Source: Polaribacter ponticola
Lineage (GTDB): Bacteria; Bacteroidota; Bacteroidia; Flavobacteriales; Flavobacteriaceae
Direction of reading: 5' to 3'
DNA length: 64,000 nucleotides
NCBI RefSeq assembly: GCF_026191475.2
Contig: NZ_JAOSLC020000003.1
Location: forward strand, 1,209,001 to 1,273,000
The notes beneath the pieces were generated by a model that searched no databases, was not told where the DNA came from, and saw nothing but the letters and a program-made list of their open reading frames with translations. Position numbers and translations under genes: made by a program. This document shows positions 18,785 through 35,627 of this stretch, piece after piece. Numbering within the stretch: position 1 is the first letter of the stretch; every line of letters starts with the position of its first letter.

Positions 18785-20467
18785 TTAAATGTTTTCTAAA
18801 AACTTTACTAGATTATCTTTCTTTTCTAAATTTAATTTTTTTCTTAATCGATGTCTTCCTATTTCAACAGAATTTAAAGAGATGTTATTTAAGTTTGCAA
18901 TTTCTTTTGAGCTTAATTTAAGTTTAACTTGCACTGCTAATTGAACTTCTTTTTCTGTAAGCTTTGGAAATTTTTCTTTTATTTTGAATAAAAAATCGCT
19001 TTGAAGTGTTTCTACATTCGTGTGAAATTTCTGAATATCTTCATTAAAATCGAACTTGAAAGTGTATTCTTTAATAAGTGTATTTACATCTTTTTTTAAC
19101 TGATCTGAATTCGAGAAATTTAACCTTTTAAAAGAAGCAACTAAATCTTTATATATAGATGATCTTTGAGAAATAAATAACGCCAAGTTTGTTAACTCTT
19201 TCATTCTAAAATCTAATTTATGTTCTAAATTTTCTCTTAAAAGAGATTGTGTTTTTAATTTCTCTTTAGAAAGTTTTGTGCTCTGTTTATAAATTGCTTT
19301 TTTCTTTTTAATATTATTTCTTAAAAAGAAAATAATAAGCACTCCAATAATAACCAACAATACAAAACCAAAAATTAAATACTTCTTTTTTTGAGCTTCT
19401 AAATTTCTTTGTTTCTCTAGATATTTTATTTCTGTTTCACTACGTTCTGCTTCGTAGAGAATTCTCATTTCTGTTAATTTTTCACTTTCATTATTTGTAA
19501 AAACATCAGTTCTTGCTTCTTCATATTTCTTATAATTCTCTAGCGCTTTTTTATAATCGCCCATAGCATAATAGTAATTAGACCAGCCTAAATCGTTTTC
19601 TAAAATCCATTCTTTGTTCTCAACAAACTCCATAATAATTAATCGAGATTTGGTTAAAAACTGGGCACTTTTATTAAAATTACCTAGTTTTAAATTCACT
19701 TTAGAAAGTTCATTTAAAACCTGAACCATAATCTGATTGTCTTTAATTTTATCAGAAATTTCTAAAGATGCTTCTAAAAACTCTTTCGATAGTTTTAGTT
19801 CATCGAGTTTATAATAACAGATGCCAATGTTCTTCATGGTTTCTGCAATTCTTCCTTCTTTATTAAATTCTTTTTTTAACGCTAAAGATTTCTTGAAAAA
19901 AGTTAATGCTAAATAGTAATCTTCTTTTTTTGCATGTGTAAGTCCTATGCTATTGTAACTATAAGCAATTCGTTGAACATCATTAATTTTTTCATGAATT
20001 TTAAGTGTTTTTACATGATACTCTAAAGCTTTGTTATAATAACCAATATCATAATACAACCAACCAAGTGTTCTTAATGTAAATGCTAAATCATAATCGT
20101 CATCAATATTTTTTCTAACTTCTAAAGATTCTAACCCCAATTTTAGTGCTTTGTCATATATATTATTAAATAAATAACCCTGACAAAGATTTATAAGTGC
20201 GTATCCTTCTTGCTTTTTATTTTTAAACTCTAAAGACAGTTGTAAAGCTTCTGTTGCAAACTCTATGGTTCTATCAGGATTAATTACCCAATAAATCTCT
20301 GCAATCCTATTTAATAACGGGATGCGTTCTTGTTTTATAGATTGTGGTAATATTACCAGTAAACTATCTAATTCTAATTGAGAATCATTCGGATTTTCAT
20401 CCCAAATATTTTTCTGTGCAAAAGCATTACTGCTAATTAAAACTAGTATTAACAACCACTGTTTCAT
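18785..20467 (-). CDS. TPR/LuxR-type membrane-associated transcriptional regulator
   Basis: The protein has 560 residues from the chosen start. A longer reading begins at 20551, but the Met at 20467 directly opens a signal peptide (MKQWLLILVLISSNAFAQ), so I prefer it. Six or more TPR units follow (about residues 60-330, e.g. SYNSIGLTHAKKEDYYLALT). A transmembrane helix (YLIFGFVLLVIIGVLIIFFL, about residue 380), a coiled coil and a C-terminal LuxR helix-turn-helix (LTEKEVQLAVQVKLKLSSKE, SLNSVEIGRHRLRKKL) complete it. Such one-protein sensors commonly sit beside SusC/D loci. It lies between susC and the divergent glycosidase operon and probably controls both. Confidence 0.85.
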   Translation of the reverse strand: MKQWLLILVLISSNAFAQKNIWDENPNDSQLELDSLLVILPQSIKQERIPLLNRIAEIYWVINPDRTIEFATEALQLSLEFKNKKQEGYALINLCQGYLFNNIYDKALKLGLESLEVRKNIDDDYDLAFTLRTLGWLYYDIGYYNKALEYHVKTLKIHEKINDVQRIAYSYNSIGLTHAKKEDYYLALTFFKKSLALKKEFNKEGRIAETMKNIGICYYKLDELKLSKEFLEASLEISDKIKDNQIMVQVLNELSKVNLKLGNFNKSAQFLTKSRLIIMEFVENKEWILENDLGWSNYYYAMGDYKKALENYKKYEEARTDVFTNNESEKLTEMRILYEAERSETEIKYLEKQRNLEAQKKKYLIFGFVLLVIIGVLIIFFLRNNIKKKKAIYKQSTKLSKEKLKTQSLLRENLEHKLDFRMKELTNLALFISQRSSIYKDLVASFKRLNFSNSDQLKKDVNTLIKEYTFKFDFNEDIQKFHTNVETLQSDFLFKIKEKFPKLTEKEVQLAVQVKLKLSSKEIANLNNISLNSVEIGRHRLRKKLNLEKKDNLVKFLENI

Positions 20468-20677
20468 CTCTAAAAATTTAAATTTTATCTTACCAACTGA
20501 AAAAGCATCAAATAAAATGAAAACCTTTAATTTGATAACTTTTTCAAACATAGCATAAATTCAAACAAATAATATCAGATTCACTAAAAGTGTAAGGTGA
20601 TGTAAAGGTTTTTTTTATAAAATTTTCAAAAAATAAATCGAAATTTGTTGAAATCATTATTAAAACTTAATCTAAAG

Positions 20678-22669
20678 ATGTTAAATAAACTTTCTTATTA
20701 TAGTCTAACATTCCTTTTGTTGCTTTGCTTTCAGTGTAAAAAACCGGAACCAATTATTAAAAAAGAGTATTTAAACTTCAGTGAAAATATTTTAAACTAT
20801 AAAATAAGTCCTGTTTCAAAATTTGATAAAAATGGATTGATGTTTTCTGATAAAGGAGCTTGGTTTGCCTATAGTTTTCCAAATTCAACTTCTAAAATAA
20901 TTGGTTTTTCTGGGCCTTTTTTAATGACACAGCAAAACGGAATTTGGTCTAGTAAATCTTTAGTCAATTTAAATATAGAAAATATAAATTGGAATTCTCA
21001 CACCATAAAAAGTTACAACAGCCATTTAGAACAAACTTTTTTATCAGAAAACATAGAACTAAAACAACAATTAGTTTTCAGTTCTGGTCATACAGCAATT
21101 ATAAATTCTACCTTAAAAAATATTGGCAACACAGACAAAACAATTAATTATTCTTTTAAAAATGAGCCTTTACTTGCAGATGGTTTAATTTTTTCTTCGG
21201 ATAAAAATAAGTTAACCCTAAATCCCACAAAAACAGATGCGGTTGGTCATGTTATTTTTCCTGATGAAATCTTGTTAAAATCGAATGACAGTTCTTATAC
21301 TTCTAATACAATTCGTTTAGTTTTAAAACCAAATGAGACTAAAAGCTACACGATTTCTCAAAGTTTTGTTTTTAAAGAATATTTTTGGAATAATGAATTA
21401 AACACAATAAAAAATTCAGATTTTAAAACTGTTTTAGAAAAGAGAAAAGAAGAAAAAAATGCAGAATTAAAATCATTAATAGAAAATAGTAAACCACAAT
21501 TCTCTACTGATACGTATGCAGAAGTATTAGCGAAAGCGCATTTAACCTTACAAAATAATTGGAGAATTCCTGCAGGCGAAATTAAAAACCAAGGTTTATT
21601 CCCTAGTTATCACTACAAATGGTTTCATGGCTTTTGGTCTTGGGATTCTTGGAAACATGCCGTTGGTTTGTCTTATTACAATACCGATTTAGCCAAAGAG
21701 CAGATGAAATTAATGTTTCACTTTCAAAGCAAAGACGGCTTTGTGGTAGATTGTGTGTACAGAGATACTTCTATAGAACCACATAATTATAGAGATACAA
21801 AACCACCTTTATCTGCTTGGGCAGTTTCAAAAATTTATGAAAAAGACAAGGATATTGAATTTGTAAAATTAATGTATCCAAAGTTAAAATTGTATCATGA
21901 ATTTTGGTACAACAAAAGAGACCATGATAGAGATGGTTTATGCGAATACGGTTCTACAGACGGAAGCTTAATTGCTGCAAAATGGGAAAGCGGAATGGAC
22001 AATGCCATTCGTTTTGACAACTCTAAAATCTTAAAAAATAGCGAAGGTGCTTATTCTTTAGATCAAGAGTCGGTAGATTTAAACGCTTATTTATATGCTG
22101 AAAAAATCTATTTATCAGAATTAGCTTTAATTTTAGCTAAAAACAACGAAAGTGAAGCGTTTAAAAAAGCGGCTGCTGTTTTAAAAACAAAGATTCAAAC
22201 GCAGTTTTATGATACAAATGATGGTTGGTTTTATGACACTACTTTAGATGGAAAAACATTTATAAAAGGAGAAGGAAGCGAAGGGTGGACCGCACTTTGG
22301 GCAAATGCAGCAACACAAGAACAAGCCGAAGCAGTTAAAAATAAAATGATGGATCCTAAAAAATTCTACACCAAAGTTCCGTTTCAAACCATGAGTGCAG
22401 ATCATGAAAAATTTAATCCTTTAAAAGGGTATTGGCGCGGACCAAATTGGTTAGATCAAGCATATTTTGGCGTAAAAAGTTTACGTAATTACGGTTTTAA
22501 TGAAGATGCTGATAAAGCTACAGTTCAAATTTTAAAAGGTGCAGAAGGTGTTTTAGGAAAAGGAAAATCTATCCGTGAAAATTATCATCCTTTAACAGGA
22601 GAAGGTTTGTATGCAAAAAACTTTAGTTGGAGTGCAGCGCACATAATTATGTTACTACAAAAAGATTAA
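20678..22669 (+). CDS. GH63-like (MGH1-type) glycoside hydrolase
   Basis: The 663-residue exported enzyme has a hydrophobic N-terminus ending LLLLCFQC, a weak lipobox. I chose the ATG at 20678; a TTG start 33 bp upstream is less plausible. A beta-rich N-domain precedes an (alpha/alpha)6 barrel with family motifs: NQGLFPSYHYKWFHGFWSWD (general acid region), GFVVDCVYRD, NYRDTKPPLSAWAV, CEYGSTDGSLIAAKWESGMD and KGYWRGPNWLDQAYFG (base region). GH63 enzymes cleave terminal alpha-linked glucose, including the alpha-1,2-glucose removed by eukaryotic glucosidase I. It opens the plus-strand operon; the next gene starts 1 bp after its stop. It could remove the alpha-1,2-glucose of collagen Glc-Gal units; this is inference. 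Confidence 0.88.
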   Translation: MLNKLSYYSLTFLLLLCFQCKKPEPIIKKEYLNFSENILNYKISPVSKFDKNGLMFSDKGAWFAYSFPNSTSKIIGFSGPFLMTQQNGIWSSKSLVNLNIENINWNSHTIKSYNSHLEQTFLSENIELKQQLVFSSGHTAIINSTLKNIGNTDKTINYSFKNEPLLADGLIFSSDKNKLTLNPTKTDAVGHVIFPDEILLKSNDSSYTSNTIRLVLKPNETKSYTISQSFVFKEYFWNNELNTIKNSDFKTVLEKRKEEKNAELKSLIENSKPQFSTDTYAEVLAKAHLTLQNNWRIPAGEIKNQGLFPSYHYKWFHGFWSWDSWKHAVGLSYYNTDLAKEQMKLMFHFQSKDGFVVDCVYRDTSIEPHNYRDTKPPLSAWAVSKIYEKDKDIEFVKLMYPKLKLYHEFWYNKRDHDRDGLCEYGSTDGSLIAAKWESGMDNAIRFDNSKILKNSEGAYSLDQESVDLNAYLYAEKIYLSELALILAKNNESEAFKKAAAVLKTKIQTQFYDTNDGWFYDTTLDGKTFIKGEGSEGWTALWANAATQEQAEAVKNKMMDPKKFYTKVPFQTMSADHEKFNPLKGYWRGPNWLDQAYFGVKSLRNYGFNEDADKATVQILKGAEGVLGKGKSIRENYHPLTGEGLYAKNFSWSAAHIIMLLQKD

Positions 22670-22670
22670 A

Positions 22671-28814
<6,144 letters not shown>

Positions 28815-28817
28815 ACT

Positions 28818-30400
28818 ATGCAAATTTTAGCTTTCCTTTTTTTACAATCCTTGTTGCAGTAATTTCTTATTATGCAACTCGTAAAACCGATGAAGATTCT
28901 TCTGATGGATATTTTCTTGGAGGACGAAGTTTAACTGGTGTTGTTATTGCAGGGTCTTTATTACTGACTAATTTATCTACAGAACAAATTGTTGGTTTAA
29001 ATGGTGCTGCTTTTAAAGAAGGAATTTTAGTTATGGCTTGGGAAACCTTGGCAGCAATTGCAATGGTTGTAACTGCAGTTGTTTTATTACCTCGTTATTT
29101 AAAAGGCGGTATTACTACAGTACCTCAATTTTTAGAAACTCGTTTTGATAAAATGACCAAAACAATAACCTCAGGTTTATTTTTATCTGGTTATGTAATT
29201 GTGCTTTTACCAATTGTTTTGTATTCGGGCTCACTTGCTTTAAACAGTATGTTTAACGTTCCAGAACTTTTAAATGTAAGTAAAACTACAGCTCTTTGGA
29301 TTACAGTTTGGGGAATTGGAATTATAGGCTCTATTTATGCAATTTTTGGAGGCTTAAAAGCAGTTGCAGTTTCTGATACAATTAATGCAGTTGGTTTATT
29401 AGTTGGTGGAATGATGATTCCTATTTTTGGATTAATCTTAGTTGGTGAAGGTAGTTTTACTGATGGTATTTCAATATTATTAGAAAAAGCTCCAGAAAAA
29501 TTTAATGTAATTGGTGATGCTAAATCTTCAATTCCTTTTGGAACTATTTTTACAGGAATGATGTTGGTTCAACTTTTTTATTGGGGAACAAACCAAGCAA
29601 TTATACAAAGAGCCTTAGGTGCAAAAAACTTAAAAGAAGGGCAAAAAGGATTAATTTATGCTGCCTTTATTAAAATATTAGGGCCTTTAATTGTAGTTCT
29701 TCCAGGAGTTATTGCATTTTATCTTTTTGGCGAAACTTTAGAAAATCCAGATGAAGCGTATCCAGAATTGGTAAAAAAAGTATTGCCTCCTAGTTTGGTT
29801 GGTTTTTTTGCTGCAGTGTTATTTGGCGCTATTTTGTCTTCATTTAATTCTGCTTTAAATTCTTCTGTTACTTTATTTGGTTTGGATATTTACAAATCAC
29901 ATATCAATAAAGAAGCTACAGAAAAACAAGTAGTAAAAGCGGGTAAAAAGTTTGGAATTTTATTAGCAATAATCTCTATGTGTGTTGCTCCTTTAGTAAT
30001 GTACGCAGGTAGTATTTTTGGATATTTACAAGAAGCAAACGGAATTTATAGTATTCCCATTTTAACGATTATTGTAGTTGGTTACTTCACAAAAAAAGTA
30101 CCTGCTTCTGCTGCAAAATTCGGAATTATTTCTGGTTCCATTATGTACATAATCAGTCAGTTTATTTTAAAACCTTTTGTTTTTGGTAACGAAAATTATC
30201 CACATTTTTTACATGTAATGGCCATACTATTTGTTTTAAATATTGTAATTATGTTAGTTATTGGTAAATTAAAACCACGTAAAACTGCCTTTATATTGCC
30301 ATATACTAAACAAGTAGATATCACTCCTTGGAAATATGTAAAATTAGCCGGAATTATTATCTGTATAATTGTTATTTATTCTTATTTGCATTTTTCATAA
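28818..30400 (+). CDS. SSS-family sodium/solute symporter (SGLT-like), frame interrupted
   Basis: The gene opens 3 bp after lacZ with MQILAFLF, then reads into a stop. In the -1 frame it continues FTILVAVISYYATRKTDEDS and on to the long frame. The break lies in T7 28837-28843; one T gives 527 residues. Family blocks are DGYFLGGRSLTGVVIAGSLL, TNLSTEQIVGLNG, GITTVPQFLETRFDK, FYWGTNQAIIQRALGAKNLK and GAILSSFNSALNSS. It has about 13-14 transmembrane helices. It resembles bacterial SGLT hexose symporters and probably carries sugar released by the two glycosidases across the inner membrane with Na+. A role in amino acid uptake cannot be excluded. Confidence 0.85.
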
Positions 30401-30470
30401 AAAAAAAAAAAAAAATGACCTAATTACCTTTTAAAATTGTTTTTTACAGTTCAATTTTATGAGGTCATTA
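30399..30470. other. A17 tract with long hairpin between transporter and amidohydrolase genes
   Basis: The symporter stop codon runs into 17 consecutive A residues (30399-30415). Downstream, AATGACCT (30414-30421) pairs with AGGTCATT (30462-30469), and an inner TAAAATTG (about 30432) pairs with CAATTTTA. On the minus strand this would be a strong terminator with a long T tract, although no minus-strand gene lies nearby. On the plus strand it may slow transcription before the amidohydrolase gene. Confidence 0.6.
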
Positions 30471-30521
30471 TAGAATATATGTCTTACATTTATAACATAT
30501 AATTTTTAATGAAATACAGTC

Positions 30522-33500
30522 ATGTCTAAAAATTTAATTTTATTCCTATTCTTATCAATTTCTATTCAATTAAACTCTCAAAAGAAAGCAGAAAATCCAA
30601 CAAGTTGGGATGTAAATAACCCTCATAAAGATTGGCTCTATAACTCCTTCGAGTTAAATACAACAGAAGGGACTTGGATGAATTTAGATGTTTCTCCAGA
30701 TGGAAAAACCATTATTTTTGATCTATTAGGAAACATTTATAAAATGCCAATTTCTGGCGGAACAACAACAGTTTTAAGATCTGGTTTGGCTTATGAAGTA
30801 CAGCCAAGATTTAGTCCGAATGGAAAATACATTTCTTTTACAAGTGATGCTGAAGGCGGAAATAATATTTGGGTGATGAGCGCCGATGGTAAAAATGCAA
30901 AATCTATTACCAAAGAAAAATTCAGGTTATTAAACAATGCTGTTTGGACACCAGATGGAAAATCTTTAGTAGCTAGAAAACACTTTACATCTACACGTTC
31001 TGTTGGTGCAGGAGAAATGTGGCAATATCCACTTTCTGGTGCAGCTGGTTTACAACTTACAAAAAGAAAAAATGATCAGCAAGACGTAAATGACCCATCA
31101 ATTTCACCAAACGGAAAATATTTATATTATGCAGAAGACATGTATCCTGGTGGATATTTTCAATACAATAAAGACCCTAACAAACAGATTTATGTAATTA
31201 ATCAATATAATTTTGAAACCGGAGAAACTGAACGAATTACTGGAGGTCCTGGAGGAGCTGCAAGACCCGTAGTTTCTAAAAATGGTAAATTATTGGCTTT
31301 TGTAAAACGTGTTAGAACTAAATCGGTTTTATACATTCATGATTTAGAAACAGGAAAAGAATGGCCTGTTTATGAGAATTTAAGTAAAGATCAGAGTGAA
31401 GCTTGGGCGGTTTTTGGGGTATATCCTCATTTTTCTTGGATGCCAGATAGTAAAGACATTATTATTTGGGCGCAAGGAAAAATTAATCGAGTTAATATCG
31501 AAACAAAACAGATTTCAAATATTCCTTTTCAGGTAAGTCAAGAAATAAAATTAGCAAAAACACATCGTGTAAAAAGGAAAGTTTTTGAGACAGAATTTAC
31601 TTCAAAAATGATTAAAGATGTACAGACTTCTCCTGATGAAAAAACAATCGTGTTTACTTCTTTAGGTCATATTTATAAGAAAGAATTACCAAACGGAATT
31701 CCTCAAAGAATTACTACTTTATCAGATTTTGAAGCGGAACCAAGTTTTTCTGCAGACGGAAATTCAATTTTATTTGTTACTTGGAATGATGAAAATTTAG
31801 GTGCCATTTATAAAGTAAATTTAGATGGTTCTGGTTTACAGAAATTAACACCTGAAAAAGGTATTTATAGAACTCCTTCTTTTAACAACTCAAATTCACA
31901 AATAGTATATAGAAAAGAATCTGGAAACGGAGATCAAGGATATGATTACACTAAAAAGACTGGAATATATATTGCAAATGTAGATGGATCATCAGCCAAA
32001 AGAATTTCTAAAAGTGGTGAGTTTCCAATATTTTCTGCAGATGACAAACGTATCTTTCTACAAACAGGAGGTTCTTTTTTTGGTGGTTTAACCAAAAAAT
32101 TAAAAAGTGTAGATCTAAATGGTAAAGATGAAAGAAGTCATTTTTCGTCTAAACTAGCAAACAGATTGGTACCAAGTAAAGACAATAATTGGATTTCATT
32201 TATACATTTACATAAATTGTTTGTAGCTCCATTAATTATAAATGGAAGTGAGATTAATTTAGATCAAAATACAAAATCATTTAAAGTAGAGAGTTTGTCT
32301 AAAAATGCAGGAATCAACTTGCATTGGGCATCAAATAATAACAAAGTTTTTTGGACTTTAGGTGATACGTATTTTTCTAAATCTATCGTAAACAATACAA
32401 CAGATCCTTTTGCTAAAACAAATTTAGCTGCGGATGAATCATCGGGAATTAAAATCAACTTAAAAGAAAAATCTGATGCTCCAGAAGGTAGAATTGCATT
32501 TAAAAATGCAAGAATAATTACCATGAAAGGAAATCAAATTATAAAAGATGGTACCATCATCATTCATAATAACAAGATTGAAAAAATAGGAAAAACAAAT
32601 AAAATTACAATTCCTTCTGATGCAAAAGTGTATAACATGAATGGTAAAACAATTATGCCAGGTATAGTAGATGTACATGCACATGTTGGTGCTTTTAGAA
32701 GCGGTTTAAGTACTCAAAAACATTGGCAATTTTATGCAAATTTAGCGTTTGGTGTTACAACCTCTCATGATCCTTCTGTAAATACAGCAGCTGCATTTAC
32801 ATTAGAAGAAATGCAACGAAGTGGACAGTTGGTTGGACCAAGAATGTTTTCTACAGGTTTTATTTTATATGGTGCAGAAGGAGATTTTAAAGCGGTTGTA
32901 AACAATTTACAAGATGCAAGATTTGCCGTTTCTAGAACCAAAGCATTTGGCGCAAAATCTATTAAAAGTTACAATCAACCTAGAAGAGAACAACGCCAGC
33001 AAATTATGCAAGCTGCAAGAGAATTAAACGTAAATGTTGTGCCAGAAGGTGGTTCTAATTTCTACGCAAACATGAGTATGATTTTTGATGGCCATACAGG
33101 AATTGAGCACAATATTCCTGTAAACCCTGTTTATAAAGATGTTTTATCACTATGGAAAAATAGTGAAACAGGTTACACTCCAACTCTAATTGTAAATTAC
33201 GGAGGAATGAACGGTGAGTTTGAATGGTATCAAAAAATGAATGTTTGGGAAAATAAAACATTACTAAAATATACTCCAAGATATGTTGTTGATGCACGTT
33301 CTAGACACAGAACAATGGTGCCAGAAGAAGAGTATAAAAACGGCCATATTTTAACCTCTAAAACGGTAACTGCATTAGCTAATGAAGGTGTAAAAGTAAA
33401 TTTAGGAGCGCACGGACAATTACAAGGTTTAGGTGCTCATTGGGAATTATGGATGCTACAACAAGGTGGTTTATCTAATCATGAAGCATTAAAAGCTGCA

Positions 33501-33797
33501 ACCATAAATGGTGCCGAATACATTGGGGTTGCAGATGAAATAGGTTCTTTAGAAAAAGGAAAATTAGCAGATTTAATTATTATGGATAAGAATCCTTTAG
33601 AGGATATTAAAAACTCAAATTCTGTAATCTATACAATGGTTAATGGTCGTTTATACGATGTAAGCACCATGAATGAAGTTGGTAATTACGATAAAAAAAG
33701 AGGTAAGTTTTATTTTGAATTGGAAGGTTACAACCAGGGTGTTCCTTTAAATTCTAAAACCAATAGTTTTACAATACCTACGTGTAGTTGTCATTAA
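30522..33797 (+). CDS. Secreted TolB-like beta-propeller/amidohydrolase fusion protein
   Basis: The 1091-residue protein has a signal peptide ending SIQLNSQ. Residues about 50-620 carry WD40/PD40-type repeats (LDVSPDGKTIIFDLLGNIYK, PRFSPNGKYISFTSDAEGG, DPSISPNGKYLYY). Residues about 660-1075 are an amidohydrolase: GKTIMPGIVDVHAHVGAF gives the metal-binding HxH, followed by a late GAHGQLQGLGAHWELWM and EKGKLADLIIMDKNPL. Related amidohydrolases include dipeptidases with prolidase-like activity as well as nucleobase and hydantoin hydrolases; the substrate is unknown. It lies 121 bp after the symporter on the same strand. A role on imino-acid peptides from collagen would fit but is unproven. Confidence 0.82.
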   Translation: MSKNLILFLFLSISIQLNSQKKAENPTSWDVNNPHKDWLYNSFELNTTEGTWMNLDVSPDGKTIIFDLLGNIYKMPISGGTTTVLRSGLAYEVQPRFSPNGKYISFTSDAEGGNNIWVMSADGKNAKSITKEKFRLLNNAVWTPDGKSLVARKHFTSTRSVGAGEMWQYPLSGAAGLQLTKRKNDQQDVNDPSISPNGKYLYYAEDMYPGGYFQYNKDPNKQIYVINQYNFETGETERITGGPGGAARPVVSKNGKLLAFVKRVRTKSVLYIHDLETGKEWPVYENLSKDQSEAWAVFGVYPHFSWMPDSKDIIIWAQGKINRVNIETKQISNIPFQVSQEIKLAKTHRVKRKVFETEFTSKMIKDVQTSPDEKTIVFTSLGHIYKKELPNGIPQRITTLSDFEAEPSFSADGNSILFVTWNDENLGAIYKVNLDGSGLQKLTPEKGIYRTPSFNNSNSQIVYRKESGNGDQGYDYTKKTGIYIANVDGSSAKRISKSGEFPIFSADDKRIFLQTGGSFFGGLTKKLKSVDLNGKDERSHFSSKLANRLVPSKDNNWISFIHLHKLFVAPLIINGSEINLDQNTKSFKVESLSKNAGINLHWASNNNKVFWTLGDTYFSKSIVNNTTDPFAKTNLAADESSGIKINLKEKSDAPEGRIAFKNARIITMKGNQIIKDGTIIIHNNKIEKIGKTNKITIPSDAKVYNMNGKTIMPGIVDVHAHVGAFRSGLSTQKHWQFYANLAFGVTTSHDPSVNTAAAFTLEEMQRSGQLVGPRMFSTGFILYGAEGDFKAVVNNLQDARFAVSRTKAFGAKSIKSYNQPRREQRQQIMQAARELNVNVVPEGGSNFYANMSMIFDGHTGIEHNIPVNPVYKDVLSLWKNSETGYTPTLIVNYGGMNGEFEWYQKMNVWENKTLLKYTPRYVVDARSRHRTMVPEEEYKNGHILTSKTVTALANEGVKVNLGAHGQLQGLGAHWELWMLQQGGLSNHEALKAATINGAEYIGVADEIGSLEKGKLADLIIMDKNPLEDIKNSNSVIYTMVNGRLYDVSTMNEVGNYDKKRGKFYFELEGYNQGVPLNSKTNSFTIPTCSCH

Positions 33798-33806
33798 TCT
33801 ATTTTT

Positions 33807-34358
33807 CTATTCCTTTGGGTATATAATTTTATCCAAAGGAATATCAAATTTATTAACATCTTCAATTTTTTTTATTGGCTCGAAAAAATTGAGCCCAATA
33901 ATTGGTACATCTTTTCTGCATTTCGATAAAAAACGGTCGTAATATCCTTTTCCATAACCAACTCTATAATTATTCTTATCAGAAATTAACATTGGAACAA
34001 AGATTAAATCTAACTCAGATTCTGAAACTTCCTCTGTATTATTAGGTTCTGGAACTCCAAATTTATTAAGCATCAATTCCGTGTCTTCATCAAAGTAAAA
34101 ATGAGATAAAGTATTGTTATTAAAATTACATTTACTTACTACAATTCGTTTCTTATTACTTCTAAAGTAATCTATTAACGGATTTGTATCGATCTCTTTA
34201 AATTTTCTCATTGAGAGAAATAAATGAACGATTTTAACTTTAGAAATATCTAAATCAAAAACTTGCTTATAAATACTCTCTTGAAAAAAAGTTATTTCAA
34301 CATCAAGTAAACTATTTCGTTTCTCTTTATATTTTTTTCTAAGCTCTTCTTTTTTCAT
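33807..34358 (-). CDS. 5-formyltetrahydrofolate cyclo-ligase
   Basis: This 183-residue enzyme converts 5-formyl-THF to 5,10-methenyl-THF with ATP. Family features are the N-terminal basic helix (MKKEELRKKYKEKRNSLL) and the diagnostic substrate loop NYRVGYGKGYYDRFL, preceded by ELDLIFVPMLISDKN. It ends 9 bp from the converging amidohydrolase stop. Upstream on the same strand is the FAD oxidase with 13 bp between, so it may be the last gene of the hydroxyproline unit by read-through, though functionally it is a housekeeping enzyme. Confidence 0.93.
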   Translation of the reverse strand: MKKEELRKKYKEKRNSLLDVEITFFQESIYKQVFDLDISKVKIVHLFLSMRKFKEIDTNPLIDYFRSNKKRIVVSKCNFNNNTLSHFYFDEDTELMLNKFGVPEPNNTEEVSESELDLIFVPMLISDKNNYRVGYGKGYYDRFLSKCRKDVPIIGLNFFEPIKKIEDVNKFDIPLDKIIYPKE

Positions 34359-34371
34359 ATTTCCAAATATA

Positions 34372-35618
34372 TTAAGAAAATCTTTCTACAAAAAAAGGGT
34401 GCAAATTTAAACTTGTTCTTTTATCAGAAATAATTTCTGAGACTAATTTACCTGTTGCAGGTCCTAAACTCCAACCCATCATTGCATGACCTGTTGCTAC
34501 GGTTACATTATGTATTTTTGATAAACGCCCAATATAAGGCAATCCGTCTGGAGAGCAAGGTCTTAATCCGCATGCTGCATTATCAATATCTGGTTGTAAA
34601 ATTTTTAATCCGTTGTAGTATTTTTCTGCTGCTTTTGCAATAGCATTTACACGAATCGGATTCACTTTATTGTTAATTTTATCTACTTCCATTGTACCTG
34701 CAAAACGTGTAAAACCGTTCATAGGTGTTACTGCTACTTTTGCTTCAATTAAAATTGATGGTATTTTAATTCCTGTTTCTTGGGCAACATTAATTCGGTA
34801 TCCTTTTCCTGCTTGAACAGGAATTTTAGTATTTAATTTCTTCATTAATTTTTGAGACCAAGCTCCTGAAGCAATTACAAACTCGTCTGATTTAATTTGA
34901 AGGTTATTGGTTTTAACTTCTGATATTTTATGATTAGAAACTGTAATTTCTAGGACTTCTTCATTATTTAGAATACTTACACCATTGTTTTGTAAATAAA
35001 CCTTCATTTGCGACATAAACTCATTCGGAGTCATGTGTGCATCTGAGTGGTAATATACAGCTCCATTAACATTTAAACCTGCATTAGGCTCTATAGTTAG
35101 TACTTGTTCTTTAGTTAAATTTTCAACTTTTAACCCTTCTTTAATAGCTCGTTGTCCAGTATTCCATTCTTCTGCTCCAGCTTTTTCTGTTTGATAACAC
35201 ATTAACAAACCTTTACGCTGATAAAAGAAATTAAAATCGTTTGAAACTTTAATATCTTCGTACAATTCTTTACTAAACAAATTAATATCTTTAATTACTT
35301 TAATTGAGCTTTCTACTTTTTTTGGGTAGATGCTTTTTTAAAATACCAAGCCCATTTTAAAAAATCTAAATCTAATCTTGGTTTTACATAAAAAGGACTT
35401 TCTGAATTAAGCATCCATTTTATTCCTTTATTAATCATGCCTGGAGCCGCCAAAGAAATAATATGGCTGGGAGTAATAAAACCCGCATTTACATAAGAAG
35501 CACCAGATGAATAATCCGATTTATCGATAACAGTAACTTTATGACCTTCTTTTTGAAGATAATAGGCAGTACATAGACCAATAATTCCGCCACCAATAAT
35601 AATTACACTTTTTGCCAT
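34372..35618 (-). CDS. FAD-dependent D-amino acid (D-hydroxyproline) dehydrogenase, frame interrupted
   Basis: The DAO/DadA-family flavoprotein starts with SVIIIGGGIIGLCTAYYLQK (Rossmann FAD site). It contains SGASYVNAGFITPSHIISL near residue 40 and, in the second frame, CGLRPCSPDGLPYIGRL, ATGHAMMGWSLGPATGKLVS. The first frame ends at KKASTQKK; one added A in the run at 35317-35323 continues VESSIKVIKDINLFSKELY and gives 415 residues, the usual DadA length. In trans-4-hydroxyproline breakdown this step oxidises cis-4-hydroxy-D-proline to pyrroline-4-hydroxy-2-carboxylate. The epimerase, dehydrogenase and deaminase genes lie immediately upstream on the same strand, which supports that role over general D-alanine oxidation. 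Confidence 0.82.
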
Positions 35619-35627
35619 TTACTTTGC

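Noticed and set aside
30414..30469. Terminal inverted repeats of a small transposon (AATGACCT/AGGTCATT)
   Set aside because: Only 40 bp lie between the arms and inner arms also pair, so it is a hairpin rather than an element with cargo.
34372..35618. General D-alanine dehydrogenase (dadA)
   Set aside because: The family fits, but no alanine racemase is nearby and all neighbours are hydroxyproline genes; the D-hydroxyproline role is preferred.
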